From the NCBI GenBank assembly GCA_023433265.1, contig JAEZDR010000126.1:1-11126 (forward strand): a stretch of 11,126 nt of DNA. The letters run 5' to 3'. The notes beneath the pieces were generated by a model. That model saw only the letters and a program-made list of their open reading frames with translations. It did not search any database and was not told the DNA's origin. The translations under genes and the position numbers were made by a program. How positions within the stretch are numbered: the first letter of the stretch is position 1; every line of letters starts with the position of its first letter. Below are positions 1 to 6,904 of this stretch, piece after piece. This DNA is from Bacteroidota bacterium. Its GTDB lineage: Bacteria > Bacteroidota > Bacteroidia > Chitinophagales > Chitinophagaceae.

Positions 1-226
1 GCGGATCGGTAGCAAAATAAGACCTACCGACCCTTTGCTCCTAACGGAGCAATAACCCCTTCGATCATTGTTCGTTGCTACAACTCTTTGCTCCTATGGA
101 GCAATTACCTTAATAAACCATCGCCTGAGGCTGCGTCTCCGCCCTGTAGGGGCGGCGGATCGGTAGCAAAATAAGACCAGCACAACGGTACGTTGCCCCG
201 TAGGGGCAAAGCAATAAAACCCTTCG
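1..226. repeat. Composite REP-like intergenic palindromic repeats (two full units, one degenerate)
   Basis: A 24-bp box beginning GCGGATCGGTAGC occurs identically at 1-24 and 155-178. Each copy is followed 10 to 14 bases later by a short hairpin (TTGCTCC/GGAGCAA at 35-52; TTGCCCC/GGGGCAA at 193-209) and then by a shared tail reading GCAATAA, one or two variable bases, CCCTTCG (49-63 and 211-226). A third hairpin of the same type lies at 88-104 with poorer flanks. A GC-rich hairpin, CCGCCC/GGGCGG, at 139-155 directly precedes the second box; the first box starts at the window edge, so its matching hairpin would lie outside. The modular unit resembles REP-type elements that RAYT-like transposases spread in many bacteria. 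That assignment is inference; the repeats and hairpins are read directly from the sequence. Confidence 0.75.
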
Positions 227-327
227 CTTAGATTATGTGATACGAGATGTTGATGGAAATTACCCCGTCAATCATTAGATCTTAATCGCCAGGTACCCGC
301 CTCTTGTTCCATAAACTTTTGAAGGGG

Positions 328-422
328 AATCCGACTTTTATTAGAACCAATAGTCGGATTAAAGTCGGAGTCATATCGGAGTCACTCCTTTTTGGATCCG
401 ACATTGCGTACGAACTACGCAA
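328..422. repeat. Cluster of inverted and 11-bp tandem repeats
   Basis: A perfect 9-bp inverted repeat, AATCCGACT (328-336) and AGTCGGATT (352-360), encloses a 15-nt loop. It runs into three 11-bp units, GTCGGATTAAA, GTCGGAGTCAT and ATCGGAGTCAC, at 353-363, 364-374 and 375-385. A perfect 7-bp hairpin, TTGCGTA/TACGCAA with a 5-nt loop, follows at 404-422. No U-tract follows the first hairpin, so it is not a standard terminator. The function is unknown; a repeat-derived or structured-RNA origin is possible. Confidence 0.6.
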
Positions 423-1080
423 ACACCCTCTTGTTCCGGGCAACCCACTCAAAATCACTTAGTAGGGGCCCTCATCCCGCCATCCCTTTATCCCTTAACC
501 CGTCATTAGTCCCTCCTCGCCCTGGTACACTACCCCTAAAGCGGGCTACGCGAGGCTGGGAGTGTGGCCTCCATGCTGATTTTTGCTACACAGGCCAGTT
601 AATACCCTCACCGGCCGCTCCTACTTTCCTTAACCCGCTTCCCTCTCCAAGGTTATTTCCATATATCTTACCGCCTCTTCCGCTACTCTTTACCGCATTC
701 CTGCCTATAGCCTACCTATCCTTTAGGTGCTACAAAGCTTATACATACTGCATCTCCACCTGCTACTGCAAGCATGCCTACTGGACCCTAAACCAGGGAT
801 TTTCCGGGGATATTCCGTAGGTATTCCATCCCTTTCCCGTCCCAACATTGCATTTCCCCTCTCATAAGCATTCTAAAAACCAATAAAACCGGTGAATTCG
901 ACTCGCTTTTTTCTATGACTTTTATCATTTCTGCCTGGTTCACTTAATCTCGACCTTGCTTTTAGCAGACTATGATGTAATCCCTGCCAGGTTCTCTCCT
1001 ACCCTACCGCAGGCTGAATGCTCTTGCTTTAGTTTTTGCGCTTCACTGGTGATAGCGAATTAGCTGCCTGCTACTGCCCA
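423..1080. other. Gene-free, C/T-rich stretch
   Basis: No convincing gene was found in this stretch. The plus strand is strongly pyrimidine-rich from about 430 to 720, unlike the genes around it. One frame stays open from 392 to 820 on a TTG start, but its translation is proline-rich, low in complexity and shows no recognisable domain, so it is not called. Three imperfect 11-bp tandem units (GGGATTTTCCG, GGGATATTCCG, TAGGTATTCCA) lie at 796-828, echoing the 11-bp period seen at 353-385. The stretch could be a decayed element or an unannotated RNA; neither can be shown here. Confidence 0.5.
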
Positions 1081-1118
1081 AAAGCAAAAGAGCCACACCG
1101 TTATTGGTATGGCTCTTT
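1081..1118 (-). terminator. Intrinsic terminator of the T9SS-tail gene
   Basis: The stem pairs AAAGAGCCA (1087-1095) with TGGCTCTTT (1110-1118). One base-pair mismatch separates this from an inner ACC/GGT stem around a short loop. Read on the minus strand the hairpin is followed by TTTTGCTTTT, a U-rich tail. It lies about 20 bases past the stop codon of the minus-strand gene ending at 1139. Confidence 0.8.
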
Positions 1119-1138
1119 CTCAAAAGTATGCATTGAGG

Positions 1139-2320
1139 CTAAAGCACAACTATCCTGTAGCTGTTACTTTCATTGCCAGTAACAACCGTTATAATATAAA
1201 CCCCTGGCTTTGCCTTCATCAGGTCCACTGTGTAAATAGCAGTACCAGGTTGATGGTTGAATGATTTACCTACTACTCTTCTTCCGTCAAATGAGTAAAC
1301 GGTTGCTTGTACCTGCTGTTCTTTTACATCCTGCAAACTAAAACGGATGGTATTCCGCACGGGGTTTTCCAACAGGGTAATTGTATTGTTGCCTTGTTTC
1401 TTAAACAGCAAAACATTACTATAGGTAACCTTGTTAGCCTTGTCTATTATTTTCAGCCTGTAAAAACCATTTGATACTGACTGCTTAAGCGTGGTGGTAT
1501 AAACCTGTTGGTTACCGTTTCCGCTAATAACGGTTTCTGTCTTCCAGTTTTCTGCACTGGTATTGCTTTGCAAGTGAAATTCACTGATTGATTCAGCATT
1601 AGCTACACTCCACTCCAACTTCACATCATCGCCTGCAATACTACCGTTGAAGGCCTGAAGCTGTACATTTAGTGTAGTGTTGATAGATACATATTGCGAC
1701 AAGTTAGTCACCGACGCTGGTGGCGTCCAACCGGTAGCGTTATTATCATTGGGAACGGCATCAAAGCTTCCATGATCGTTGTTGTTACCGGTAATGTAGA
1801 ACTGAGCATCTACACTGGTAAAGGTGCCGGTAGCAGCTTTAGGAATCCTTACCTCAACGGCGCCGTAAGTTCCGCCACTGGTAAGATTCACCATTGCATT
1901 TGCAGTAGTGATGTTGGTTCCTCCGCCTGTCCAGGCTGTGCCTGACCATAAATGGACTTCTGCCCATGAGTTGTCCAGGTTACCCCTTATTTCAAGATCA
2001 GGCTTCTCAGTGTGAGTGTAATTTATCTGCCTCGCCCAACCGTCTGATGTACCACCTTGCATGGGTATCGCGTTCACTATGAAACCATAACTCATCCAGC
2101 CATCTGCATTTAATTCAGCCGCGAGGTAATAGTAGGCTGCATCCTGTGCATAATAAAGTTTGCGGGCATTTGCACCAGACCATCCGGCTACCTGGTCTGC
2201 CGTTGCGGCAAGTTGCCATCCTTCACCGGCCGATATAGTACCGTCAATAGTAGGCGACTGTGCGCTGACGGTACCAAGTGTTGCTGCGAGTAAAAGAGTT
2301 GAGTAGAATTGTTTAATCAT
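1139..2320 (-). CDS. Secreted protein with CBM9/DOMON-like N-terminal domain and type IX secretion tail
   Basis: The 393-residue product is predicted to be exported and handed to the type IX secretion system, then released or anchored at the cell surface. Residues 1-20 form a signal peptide (basic MIK start, hydrophobic core, cleavage after VSA). The segment from about 22 to 215, opening with PTIDGTI and rich in W, Y and D, resembles the CBM9/DOMON-like sugar-binding folds attached to Bacteroidota extracellular enzymes, but this is a weak match by eye. Residues 230-305 read as a fibronectin-like beta domain ending YRLKIIDKANKVTYSNV. Residues 314-393 are a Por/T9SS type A sorting domain: LLENPVRNTI, VYSFDGRRV, KPGVYIITV and a terminal YRIVVL. 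No catalytic motif was seen, so the protein may bind rather than cleave. It has its own promoter and terminator. Confidence 0.85.
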   Translation of the reverse strand: MIKQFYSTLLLAATLGTVSAQSPTIDGTISAGEGWQLAATADQVAGWSGANARKLYYAQDAAYYYLAAELNADGWMSYGFIVNAIPMQGGTSDGWARQINYTHTEKPDLEIRGNLDNSWAEVHLWSGTAWTGGGTNITTANAMVNLTSGGTYGAVEVRIPKAATGTFTSVDAQFYITGNNNDHGSFDAVPNDNNATGWTPPASVTNLSQYVSINTTLNVQLQAFNGSIAGDDVKLEWSVANAESISEFHLQSNTSAENWKTETVISGNGNQQVYTTTLKQSVSNGFYRLKIIDKANKVTYSNVLLFKKQGNNTITLLENPVRNTIRFSLQDVKEQQVQATVYSFDGRRVVGKSFNHQPGTAIYTVDLMKAKPGVYIITVVTGNESNSYRIVVL

Positions 2321-2352
2321 AATGCTAATTTAGGTTGTGTAATTGGTACACA

Positions 2353-2380
2353 TAAAGATAGAGGAATTCTAAATCACCAA
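2353..2380 (-). promoter_or_regulatory. Bacteroidota-type promoter of the T9SS-tail gene
   Basis: Read on the minus strand, a TTG (2378-2380) is followed after 17 bases by TATCTTTA at 2353-2360. This matches the TTG...TAnnTTTG consensus with one change. The start codon lies at 2320, so the 5' leader would be about 25 nt. Confidence 0.6.
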
Positions 2381-2506
2381 CTCCAATTTTGTATCGCACA
2401 GCACCTGCTCCATCGAATATCGGTGGCAACAAGACCTTCAAATTTTCTACCAGCCTATCCTCCAACGCAATGCATCCCCGTGTATTCCATCCAGCGTTAA
2501 TTATAG

Positions 2507-2518
2507 CATCTTTGCACT
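2507..2518 (+). promoter_or_regulatory. -7 box placing transcription start at or next to the ATG
   Basis: CATCTTTG at 2507-2514 differs from the Bacteroidota TAnnTTTG box at one position. It ends only 4 bases before the ATG at 2519, so the mRNA would be leaderless or nearly so. No clear -33 TTG was found, which lowers confidence. Confidence 0.5.
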
Positions 2519-3304
2519 ATGAAGTGGGGAGAGCTAAAGAAGTTTATGGATAAGAAAGTGAAGGCCTATAACAACCCCTCATTCATACCCTCCGATCCTG
2601 TTTGCATTCCTCATAGCTTCTCGAGGAAGCAGGACATAGAAATAGCAGGCTTCTTTGCCGCAGTGTTTGCGTGGGGTAACAGGCTTACCATCATCAATAA
2701 AAGCAAAGAACTAATGCAACTGATGGACAATGCCCCCTACCAGTTCATCATGCAACACCAGGAAGCCGACCTCCATACACTAATGCACTTCAAACATAGA
2801 ACCTTCACCACTACCGATCTCCTTTACTTTATTTCATTCTTCAAACACCACTATTCGCAGCACAAATCACTTGAAAAAGCATTCTTGCTATATAACGAAA
2901 ATGATTGTAAAAACGCAGAACCTCTGAAATGTATTCTTAGTGATTTTTATCATTATTTCTTCAGTTTAAATGATGTTCCTTCACGTACAAGAAAGCATAT
3001 AGCTACACCCCAAAGAAACAGCACCTGCAAGAGGTTGAATATGTTTCTGAGATGGATGGTGAGAAAGGATAATAACGGTGTTGACTTCGGCATTTGGAAC
3101 AATATAAAACCTGCCGAACTTGTTTGCCCCGTTGATGTGCATGTAGCAAGGGTAGCAAAGCACTTCAACCTGCTTACACGTAAGCAAACCGATTGGGCTG
3201 CTGCTATGGAATTAACAATAAACCTTAGGCAATTTGACGAAGAAGACCCGGTGAAGTACGATTTTGCTCTATTTGGTTTAGGTGTCATGGAAAAATTTCG
3301 ATAA
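2519..3304 (+). CDS. TIGR02757 / DUF2400 family protein
   Basis: This 261-residue protein has the length and all the hallmark motifs of the TIGR02757 (DUF2400) family, which is frequent in Bacteroidota and whose biochemical role I do not know to be established. Visible motifs are YNNPSFIPSDP near residue 17; DIEIAGFFAAVFAWGNR at 39-55; KRLNMFLRWMVR at 171-182; PVDVH at 204-208; and DPVKYDFALFGLG at 243-255. There is no signal peptide or membrane segment, so it is probably cytoplasmic. The run of conserved basic and aromatic residues would suit a nucleic-acid-acting protein, but that is only inference. The ATG at 2519 is supported by the -7 box just upstream. A DinB-like gene follows after 39 bases on the same strand. 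Confidence 0.9.
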   Translation: MKWGELKKFMDKKVKAYNNPSFIPSDPVCIPHSFSRKQDIEIAGFFAAVFAWGNRLTIINKSKELMQLMDNAPYQFIMQHQEADLHTLMHFKHRTFTTTDLLYFISFFKHHYSQHKSLEKAFLLYNENDCKNAEPLKCILSDFYHYFFSLNDVPSRTRKHIATPQRNSTCKRLNMFLRWMVRKDNNGVDFGIWNNIKPAELVCPVDVHVARVAKHFNLLTRKQTDWAAAMELTINLRQFDEEDPVKYDFALFGLGVMEKFR

Positions 3305-3343
3305 ACCGATTTGATAATCTATTTTTAATCAAACTTGTCAATT

Positions 3344-3826
3344 ATGAAAATCAACGAAGAGATTGCAAGGCAGCTTCTGGAAATGTACGATGGTAACAAC
3401 TGGTCAGAGGTTTGCCTAAAGAGCACTTTAAGTGATGTAAGTTTTTCAGAAGCCACTACCCTTACGCGTGCTTCAAAAAACAACATAGCGGCATTGACGC
3501 ATCACATCACTTATTACATCCGTGTTGTTGAGCATAGACTTCTTGGAAATAATTTCGATCCTAAACATAACGAGAGCTTCAGATTAAAGTCGCTGGAAGG
3601 TGATGTGGACTGGAAAGAGCAGCAGGAGCATTTACACCAGGCTATCCATGACCTGGCAGATGCTGTCCGGAATATTGATGATAGCCGTATGGGTGAACCT
3701 TTAAAACCAACGGGCTCATCAGTATATAAGTCACTTCATGGCGTTATAGAACATTGTTACTATCACCTTGGACAAATCATCATGCTAAAGAAACTGCTCC
3801 GCAGTTCAGTGCCTCAATTAGTGTAG
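3344..3826 (+). CDS. DinB-like four-helix protein
   Basis: The 160-residue product has the helical pattern and histidine placement of the DinB/YfiT-like superfamily, whose members bind a divalent metal through three histidines and often act as thiol-dependent transferases or stress proteins. The likely ligands are His53 or His54 in LTHHITYYIRVVEH, and His137 and His141 in the C-terminal motif IEHCYYHLGQI, which is the HxxxH typical of the family. There is no export signal. A TTG at 3335 would add three residues, but the ATG at 3344 gives the better start. The substrate cannot be read from the sequence. The 39-base gap from the TIGR02757 gene suggests cotranscription. Confidence 0.8.
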   Translation: MKINEEIARQLLEMYDGNNWSEVCLKSTLSDVSFSEATTLTRASKNNIAALTHHITYYIRVVEHRLLGNNFDPKHNESFRLKSLEGDVDWKEQQEHLHQAIHDLADAVRNIDDSRMGEPLKPTGSSVYKSLHGVIEHCYYHLGQIIMLKKLLRSSVPQLV

Positions 3827-3838
3827 GTACAAATGGCT

Positions 3839-3937
3839 TTTAAGTAGTCAATAAGATAGCACCCAACCCTTCTATATGAAAATTGCATTAGCAGGCTTCG
3901 ACTATGCGAATAAGCAGGAACTTATTGACTACTTAAA
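3839..3937 (+). promoter_or_regulatory. Long inverted repeat enclosing the start codon of the 91-residue gene
   Basis: Bases 3839-3855 (TTTAAGTAGTCAATAAG) are the exact reverse complement of 3921-3937, a perfect 17-bp match. The arms are 65 nt apart and the loop contains the ATG at 3876. The right arm lies in codons 16 to 21 of the gene (L-I-D-Y-L-N). In RNA this would form a long hairpin presenting the translation start in a closed loop, so control of translation or mRNA stability is the simplest idea. A template-switch origin without function is the alternative. Confidence 0.7.
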
Positions 3938-4151
3938 TGGCCTTATCGTACAAAACTTTCCATTGCTTGTACAGATATTGTATAGGCTGGATATTAATGA
4001 AACCAAGCTAAAGTTGCTGTTGAAACAGAATACCAACCAGGAGGCAGCCGCTATCATAGCAGACCTCATCATAGAACGTGAACAGCAGAAAGAACTTACA
4101 AAAAAGATGTTTGCTTCTCAGGTTACAATTCCTGAAGAAGATAAATGGTGA
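3876..4151 (+). CDS. Small helical protein of unknown function
   Basis: I do not recognise a named family for this 91-residue protein. It opens with MKIALAGFDYANKQELIDYL. The middle, VQILYRLDINETKLKLLLKQ at about 32-51, and the following EAAAIIADLIIEREQQKEL are strongly amphipathic, so it is probably all-helical and cytoplasmic, with a charged tail ending PEEDKW. The regular codon use and the ordered helices favour a real gene. The YRLDINETKLKLLL stretch looks like a protein-interaction segment, but no catalytic motif is visible. It follows the DinB-like gene by 49 bases. Its start codon sits in the loop of the 17-bp inverted repeat described separately. There is no Shine-Dalgarno site. Confidence 0.75.
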   Translation: MKIALAGFDYANKQELIDYLNGLIVQNFPLLVQILYRLDINETKLKLLLKQNTNQEAAAIIADLIIEREQQKELTKKMFASQVTIPEEDKW

Positions 4152-4152
4152 C

Positions 4153-4226
4153 TCCACTGGTAATCTTCGATACAGTGGAACCGGCTTGCTGTAGAATATA
4201 TTTACTGTATTTAAAAATCAGTAAAT
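4153..4226. repeat. Two inverted repeats after the small gene
   Basis: TCCACTG (4153-4159) pairs with CAGTGGA (4173-4179) immediately after the stop codon. ATTTACTG (4200-4207) pairs perfectly with CAGTAAAT (4219-4226) across an 11-nt A/T loop. Neither has a U-tract. They may protect the 3' end of the mRNA, or the second may be a protein-binding site. Confidence 0.5.
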
Positions 4227-4300
4227 GGCATAGCCTCGTTGGCATCATCTGCTGATACGACGCTTAATTGTAAGAATTAAAGAGTAAATATTGCAAGAAA

Positions 4301-4326
4301 GAAAGGTGAGCAAAAGCTCACCTTTC
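4301..4326. terminator. Bidirectional intrinsic terminator
   Basis: A perfect 11-bp stem, GAAAGGTGAGC and GCTCACCTTTC, is closed by an AAAA tetraloop. On the minus strand the following bases are TTTCTTGC; on the plus strand they are GATTGTTATTACTTTTAT. It lies between convergent genes (stops at 4151 plus and 4341 minus) and can serve both. Confidence 0.85.
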
Positions 4327-4340
4327 GATTGTTATTACTT

Positions 4341-5084
4341 TTATAGTGTACGCTGTCCACTAAAAGACCCGTTACCATAGCCATCCACCAGCGTTCCGGA
4401 AACCACATCGCCATTTACAGAACCTGTAAGTGTGCCGGTACCCGCGCCACTTGAGTATGTGTAAGAAAGTACTCCGTTGCTATAACTTCCTTCAAATGGT
4501 TCAGAAGCGGACGATGAACCTGTTTTCCTACTCAATACCCTGAACTTATTTAGAGGCTTAGCAAGAAGCATATTAAAGGTTCCTGTCTCAGTTCCCCCAG
4601 AAGACGGTTTAGTGTAAGTACCCTGGAAAGCCTCTACGAGGCTGGTTGAGCTTTCCTTCACTATTGTGAAGATGGCATTGGGATGGCCCGGGATACTTGA
4701 GCTTGTTACCATTGGGTTTAAACCTGTCTGGTCAACCGAGAAGTTGATTGTAACAGTCTGTCCACCCATAGAACCGGTAAATGGAGCTATATAGGCTGTG
4801 CCGGCAACCCAAGTTACATTCGATGTTAGGTTTACTGTAGTGCCATCTATCACCATCACCGCTGTGATGGTATTGCCGTTATTAGCAATGTTAAAGCTAA
4901 TGGTTCCAGATGAACCGATAAGAACACCCTTGTAAATTCCCTTGCTACTGGCATCATGTGCAGCTTGTGCCTCAGGGGTGGTTGTGCAGGTAGCACATTT
5001 GTAAGGCGGATTGTCATCTGAAGACTTTTTGCAGGAAAAGAGGGTTATAGCCATCAGGCATACAGCAAGTAAATGTCTCATCAT
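4341..5084 (-). CDS. Bacteroidota lipoprotein of unknown function
   Basis: The 247-residue product carries a type II signal peptide: MMRHLLAVCLMAITLFSC, with the lipidated Cys at position 18, followed by KKSSDDN. The charged residues just after the Cys are of the kind that send Bacteroidota lipoproteins to the outer membrane or surface. A CxxC pair follows at Cys30/Cys33. The rest, from about 48, is rich in Gly, Ser and Thr and probably all beta. It has two similar halves, one starting GIYKGVLIGSSGTISFNI and one starting FQGTYTKPSSGGTETGTF, which suggests an internal duplication or a small beta-barrel. No enzyme motif is visible. A strong promoter with an overlapping palindrome lies upstream and a terminator downstream, so it is likely monocistronic. 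Confidence 0.8.
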   Translation of the reverse strand: MMRHLLAVCLMAITLFSCKKSSDDNPPYKCATCTTTPEAQAAHDASSKGIYKGVLIGSSGTISFNIANNGNTITAVMVIDGTTVNLTSNVTWVAGTAYIAPFTGSMGGQTVTINFSVDQTGLNPMVTSSSIPGHPNAIFTIVKESSTSLVEAFQGTYTKPSSGGTETGTFNMLLAKPLNKFRVLSRKTGSSSASEPFEGSYSNGVLSYTYSSGAGTGTLTGSVNGDVVSGTLVDGYGNGSFSGQRTL

Positions 5085-5106
5085 TATCGATTTAAGGTTT
5101 GAATGC

Positions 5107-5146
5107 CAAACATACCTAAGTTTTTGCTTTTTAGCAATTTAGGTAT
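5107..5146 (-). promoter_or_regulatory. Promoter of the lipoprotein gene, overlapped by an imperfect palindrome
   Basis: On the minus strand TATGTTTG (5107-5114) is a perfect TAnnTTTG box, and a TTG (5135-5137) lies 20 bases upstream of it. The same bases are covered by ATACCTAA (5112-5119) and its exact complement TTAGGTAT (5139-5146), with an inner TTGCT/AGCAA pair at 5124-5128 and 5133-5137. A dyad covering both promoter boxes would suit a repressor site; no regulator can be named. Confidence 0.65.
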
Positions 5147-5222
5147 AAGACGAGCGTTATTTATGATGAATTTACCTAATCATTCAGCGGCCTGCCAACC
5201 CACCTCTTCCGTACGCTTGCAA

Positions 5223-5687
5223 CTATTGTTTCGCCAATTCTTTGAATATCCAGGTTTTCAATTGTTGATCATTAACTGTTGCTACTTCCCTCTCCAGGAA
5301 TTGTTTGTCTGCTGCCAAATCGTCCTTATATCCAAGAAAAGAGGGTGCATTCTTCTGAACTGCAAACCTCAAAAACCGTAGCTCTATATTGTTCTGATCC
5401 TGTTTTATCGAACGCTCAAGAAGGTTCTTCCCTTTATTGAAGTAGTTCAACTTGCTAATAGGATTGAATGCATGTTTAGCCATGATCATAGTGGCACAAG
5501 CCTTATAACCGGCAAGCACCGGTTTTGTTTTCTCATCTGCATCCTTTAGCAAATCCAACAATCTAACGCAGGCCTGTTTCTCCTTTGGCGCCTGCTGGTA
5601 AAGGCTGCGTACCTCGCTTAACATCGGGGAAGGAGTATAATAGAAAGTTGTAAATAAGGTGGCGATAGCAACCACAATCGTTTTCAT
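5223..5687 (-). CDS. Small exported helical protein of unknown function
   Basis: The 154-residue product starts with a likely signal peptide, MKTIVVAIATLFTTFYY, and is probably periplasmic. The remainder is helical and TPR-like in feel: SEVRSLYQQAPKEKQACVRLL, then ACATMIMAKHAFNPISKLNYF, then GKNLLERSIKQDQNNIELRFL, the last resembling a tetratricopeptide helix pair. Proteins of this size and pattern occur as uncharacterised genes in Bacteroidota. The reading frame runs nine codons further upstream to a TTG, but the ATG at 5687 puts the signal peptide at the N-terminus and is preferred. No clear terminator separates it from the lipoprotein gene, and a weak -7-like box occurs near 5759-5766. Confidence 0.7.
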   Translation of the reverse strand: MKTIVVAIATLFTTFYYTPSPMLSEVRSLYQQAPKEKQACVRLLDLLKDADEKTKPVLAGYKACATMIMAKHAFNPISKLNYFNKGKNLLERSIKQDQNNIELRFLRFAVQKNAPSFLGYKDDLAADKQFLEREVATVNDQQLKTWIFKELAKQ

Positions 5688-5807
5688 CCTGGTGCGTTTC
5701 ACATATACTTCCAATTCTTATTCCAGTTATAGTAAAAAGCACAAATGAACGACGAAAGCAAAGAGTGTAACAACTAAATCAGGTTCTGTTCAAAAGAAAT
5801 CCTTCGG

Positions 5808-6224
5808 TCACGCGCAATTCTTGCACACACCGCTTATGAGCATATCCACCTGCCTAATCTTGAAACCCTCAGTGATAGCTATCGGAGGAACGGTGGTGTG
5901 CTCCAGGCAGTACATTACTCCGCAGGTGTCGCAAACAAAATGTACATGATTATCGTGGTGGTGCCCTGGATGGCAGTCTTCCTTGCAAAGGGCATACCTA
6001 ACAGAATTGTCTGCTGTGGGTATGGAATGTACTATTCCCTTATCTACAAAGGTTTGCAGGGTTCGATAGATGGTTACACGGTCGAAATGTTCACTGCTAC
6101 TCCTTTCTATGTCTGCATGTGCAAGCGCGCCTTTGGCGCAAAGAAACATGTCAAGTATCTTTCTCCGGCTCTCCGTAATACTTAAGCCATTTCTTTTTAG
6201 AATATCAGCAACAGAGTCTGTCAT
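5808..6224 (-). CDS. Fur-family metal-responsive repressor (Zur-like)
   Basis: The 138-residue protein has the Fur architecture: an N-terminal winged helix with the recognition segment DRVTIYRTLQTFVDKGIVH at 48-66, and a C-terminal dimer and metal domain. The structural zinc site is complete, with Cys98 and Cys101 in CDTCG, and Cys134 and Cys137 in CKNC. The hinge is unusually rich in ligands: Cys80, Cys84, His85, His88-90, His93 and His95. This would suit a zinc or other soft-metal sensor rather than iron Fur, but which metal it senses is inference. It follows the SCO gene by three bases (TAG GGG ATG), so translation is probably coupled. The divergent merC promoter holds a Fur-sized palindrome that it may bind. 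Confidence 0.9.
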   Translation of the reverse strand: MTDSVADILKRNGLSITESRRKILDMFLCAKGALAHADIERSSSEHFDRVTIYRTLQTFVDKGIVHSIPTADNSVRYALCKEDCHPGHHHDNHVHFVCDTCGVMYCLEHTTVPPIAITEGFKIRQVDMLISGVCKNCA

Positions 6225-6227
6225 CCC

Positions 6228-6881
6228 CTAGTTTGGATTGTTTGTAAAAATGCTGTTGGCAAAGCCGGAGTGCCCTTCCTTCTCCTTCAGAAGTAGCTTA
6301 ATGTTCTTCTTTAACTGGGCAATTTCATCCTTTTTTAAACCGTCATAAACCTGCCCTCTTACGTTCCCTCCCTTATCTACGAGAGCAAAGAACTGCGTAT
6401 GCAGAAACTGGTCTTCTATTTTTTCAAAGTTATTCTTCGGATCGTCAAGGAGATAGCTGTTGCGGGCAGTATAATACAAACTATCCTTGCGGCCAGTAAG
6501 TAAATGCCATTTCTTCGTGTCGATACCCATGCTATCGGCGTAGTGTCTCAAGCGGCTCGCAGAGTCTGTTTCAGGGTCACAGGTATACGCTACTATTTGA
6601 AAATCAGGCTCATCTTTAAATTCTTCATAGATCTCTGCCATGTTCTTGTTCATCTTTGGGCATATGCTCTTACAGGTAGTAAAAAAATACTCAACCACCG
6701 ATACTTTGCCCCGCATATCCTGTTCCGTAAATAACCGTTCGTCCTGGGTTATAAAACTGAAAGGCTTTACATAACTGATGGTTGCCGGTTTAGCAGACAG
6801 GTCCCTATCCCAAAAAACTGCAACCAGAAATCCTATGGTGAGCACAATAAAAAACAGTGAATAACCAATTATCTTTTTCAT
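6228..6881 (-). CDS. SCO1/SenC-family copper chaperone or thiol protein
   Basis: The 217-residue product is a membrane-anchored thioredoxin-fold protein. Residues 1-24 are a single N-terminal membrane anchor (MKKIIGYSLFFIVLTIGFLV), leaving the domain outside the cytoplasm. The SCO copper-binding set is complete: Cys70 and Cys74 in FFTTCKSICPKM, and His161 in FLHTQFFALVDKGG. Such proteins deliver copper to the CuA centre of cytochrome oxidase or keep its thiols reduced. The frame stays open for 32 more codons upstream, but that stretch overlaps the promoter, and the ATG at 6881 gives a proper anchor; AAGG five bases before it may act as a ribosome site. It heads a two-gene operon with the Fur-family repressor. 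Confidence 0.9.
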   Translation of the reverse strand: MKKIIGYSLFFIVLTIGFLVAVFWDRDLSAKPATISYVKPFSFITQDERLFTEQDMRGKVSVVEYFFTTCKSICPKMNKNMAEIYEEFKDEPDFQIVAYTCDPETDSASRLRHYADSMGIDTKKWHLLTGRKDSLYYTARNSYLLDDPKNNFEKIEDQFLHTQFFALVDKGGNVRGQVYDGLKKDEIAQLKKNIKLLLKEKEGHSGFANSIFTNNPN

Positions 6882-6904
6882 CAATGCCTTAATTAAGCTT
6901 GCCG

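Noticed and set aside
1..226. CRISPR array
   Set aside because: The repeats are few, differ in hairpin arms and are not separated by uniform spacers; no cas gene is nearby.
328..360. Intrinsic terminator
   Set aside because: The 9-bp stem has a long loop and no T-tract on either strand close to the stem, and no gene ends nearby.
392..820. Open frame of 142 codons on the plus strand
   Set aside because: It starts with TTG, is proline-rich and low in complexity, has no recognisable domain, begins inside repeat sequence, and follows the C/T bias of the region.
2309..2500. Plus-strand open frame between the divergent genes
   Set aside because: It covers the promoter of the minus-strand gene and has no coding character.
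5898..6185. Plus-strand open frame opposite the Fur-family gene
   Set aside because: It is a shadow of a clear Fur-family coding sequence; no promoter or family match supports it.
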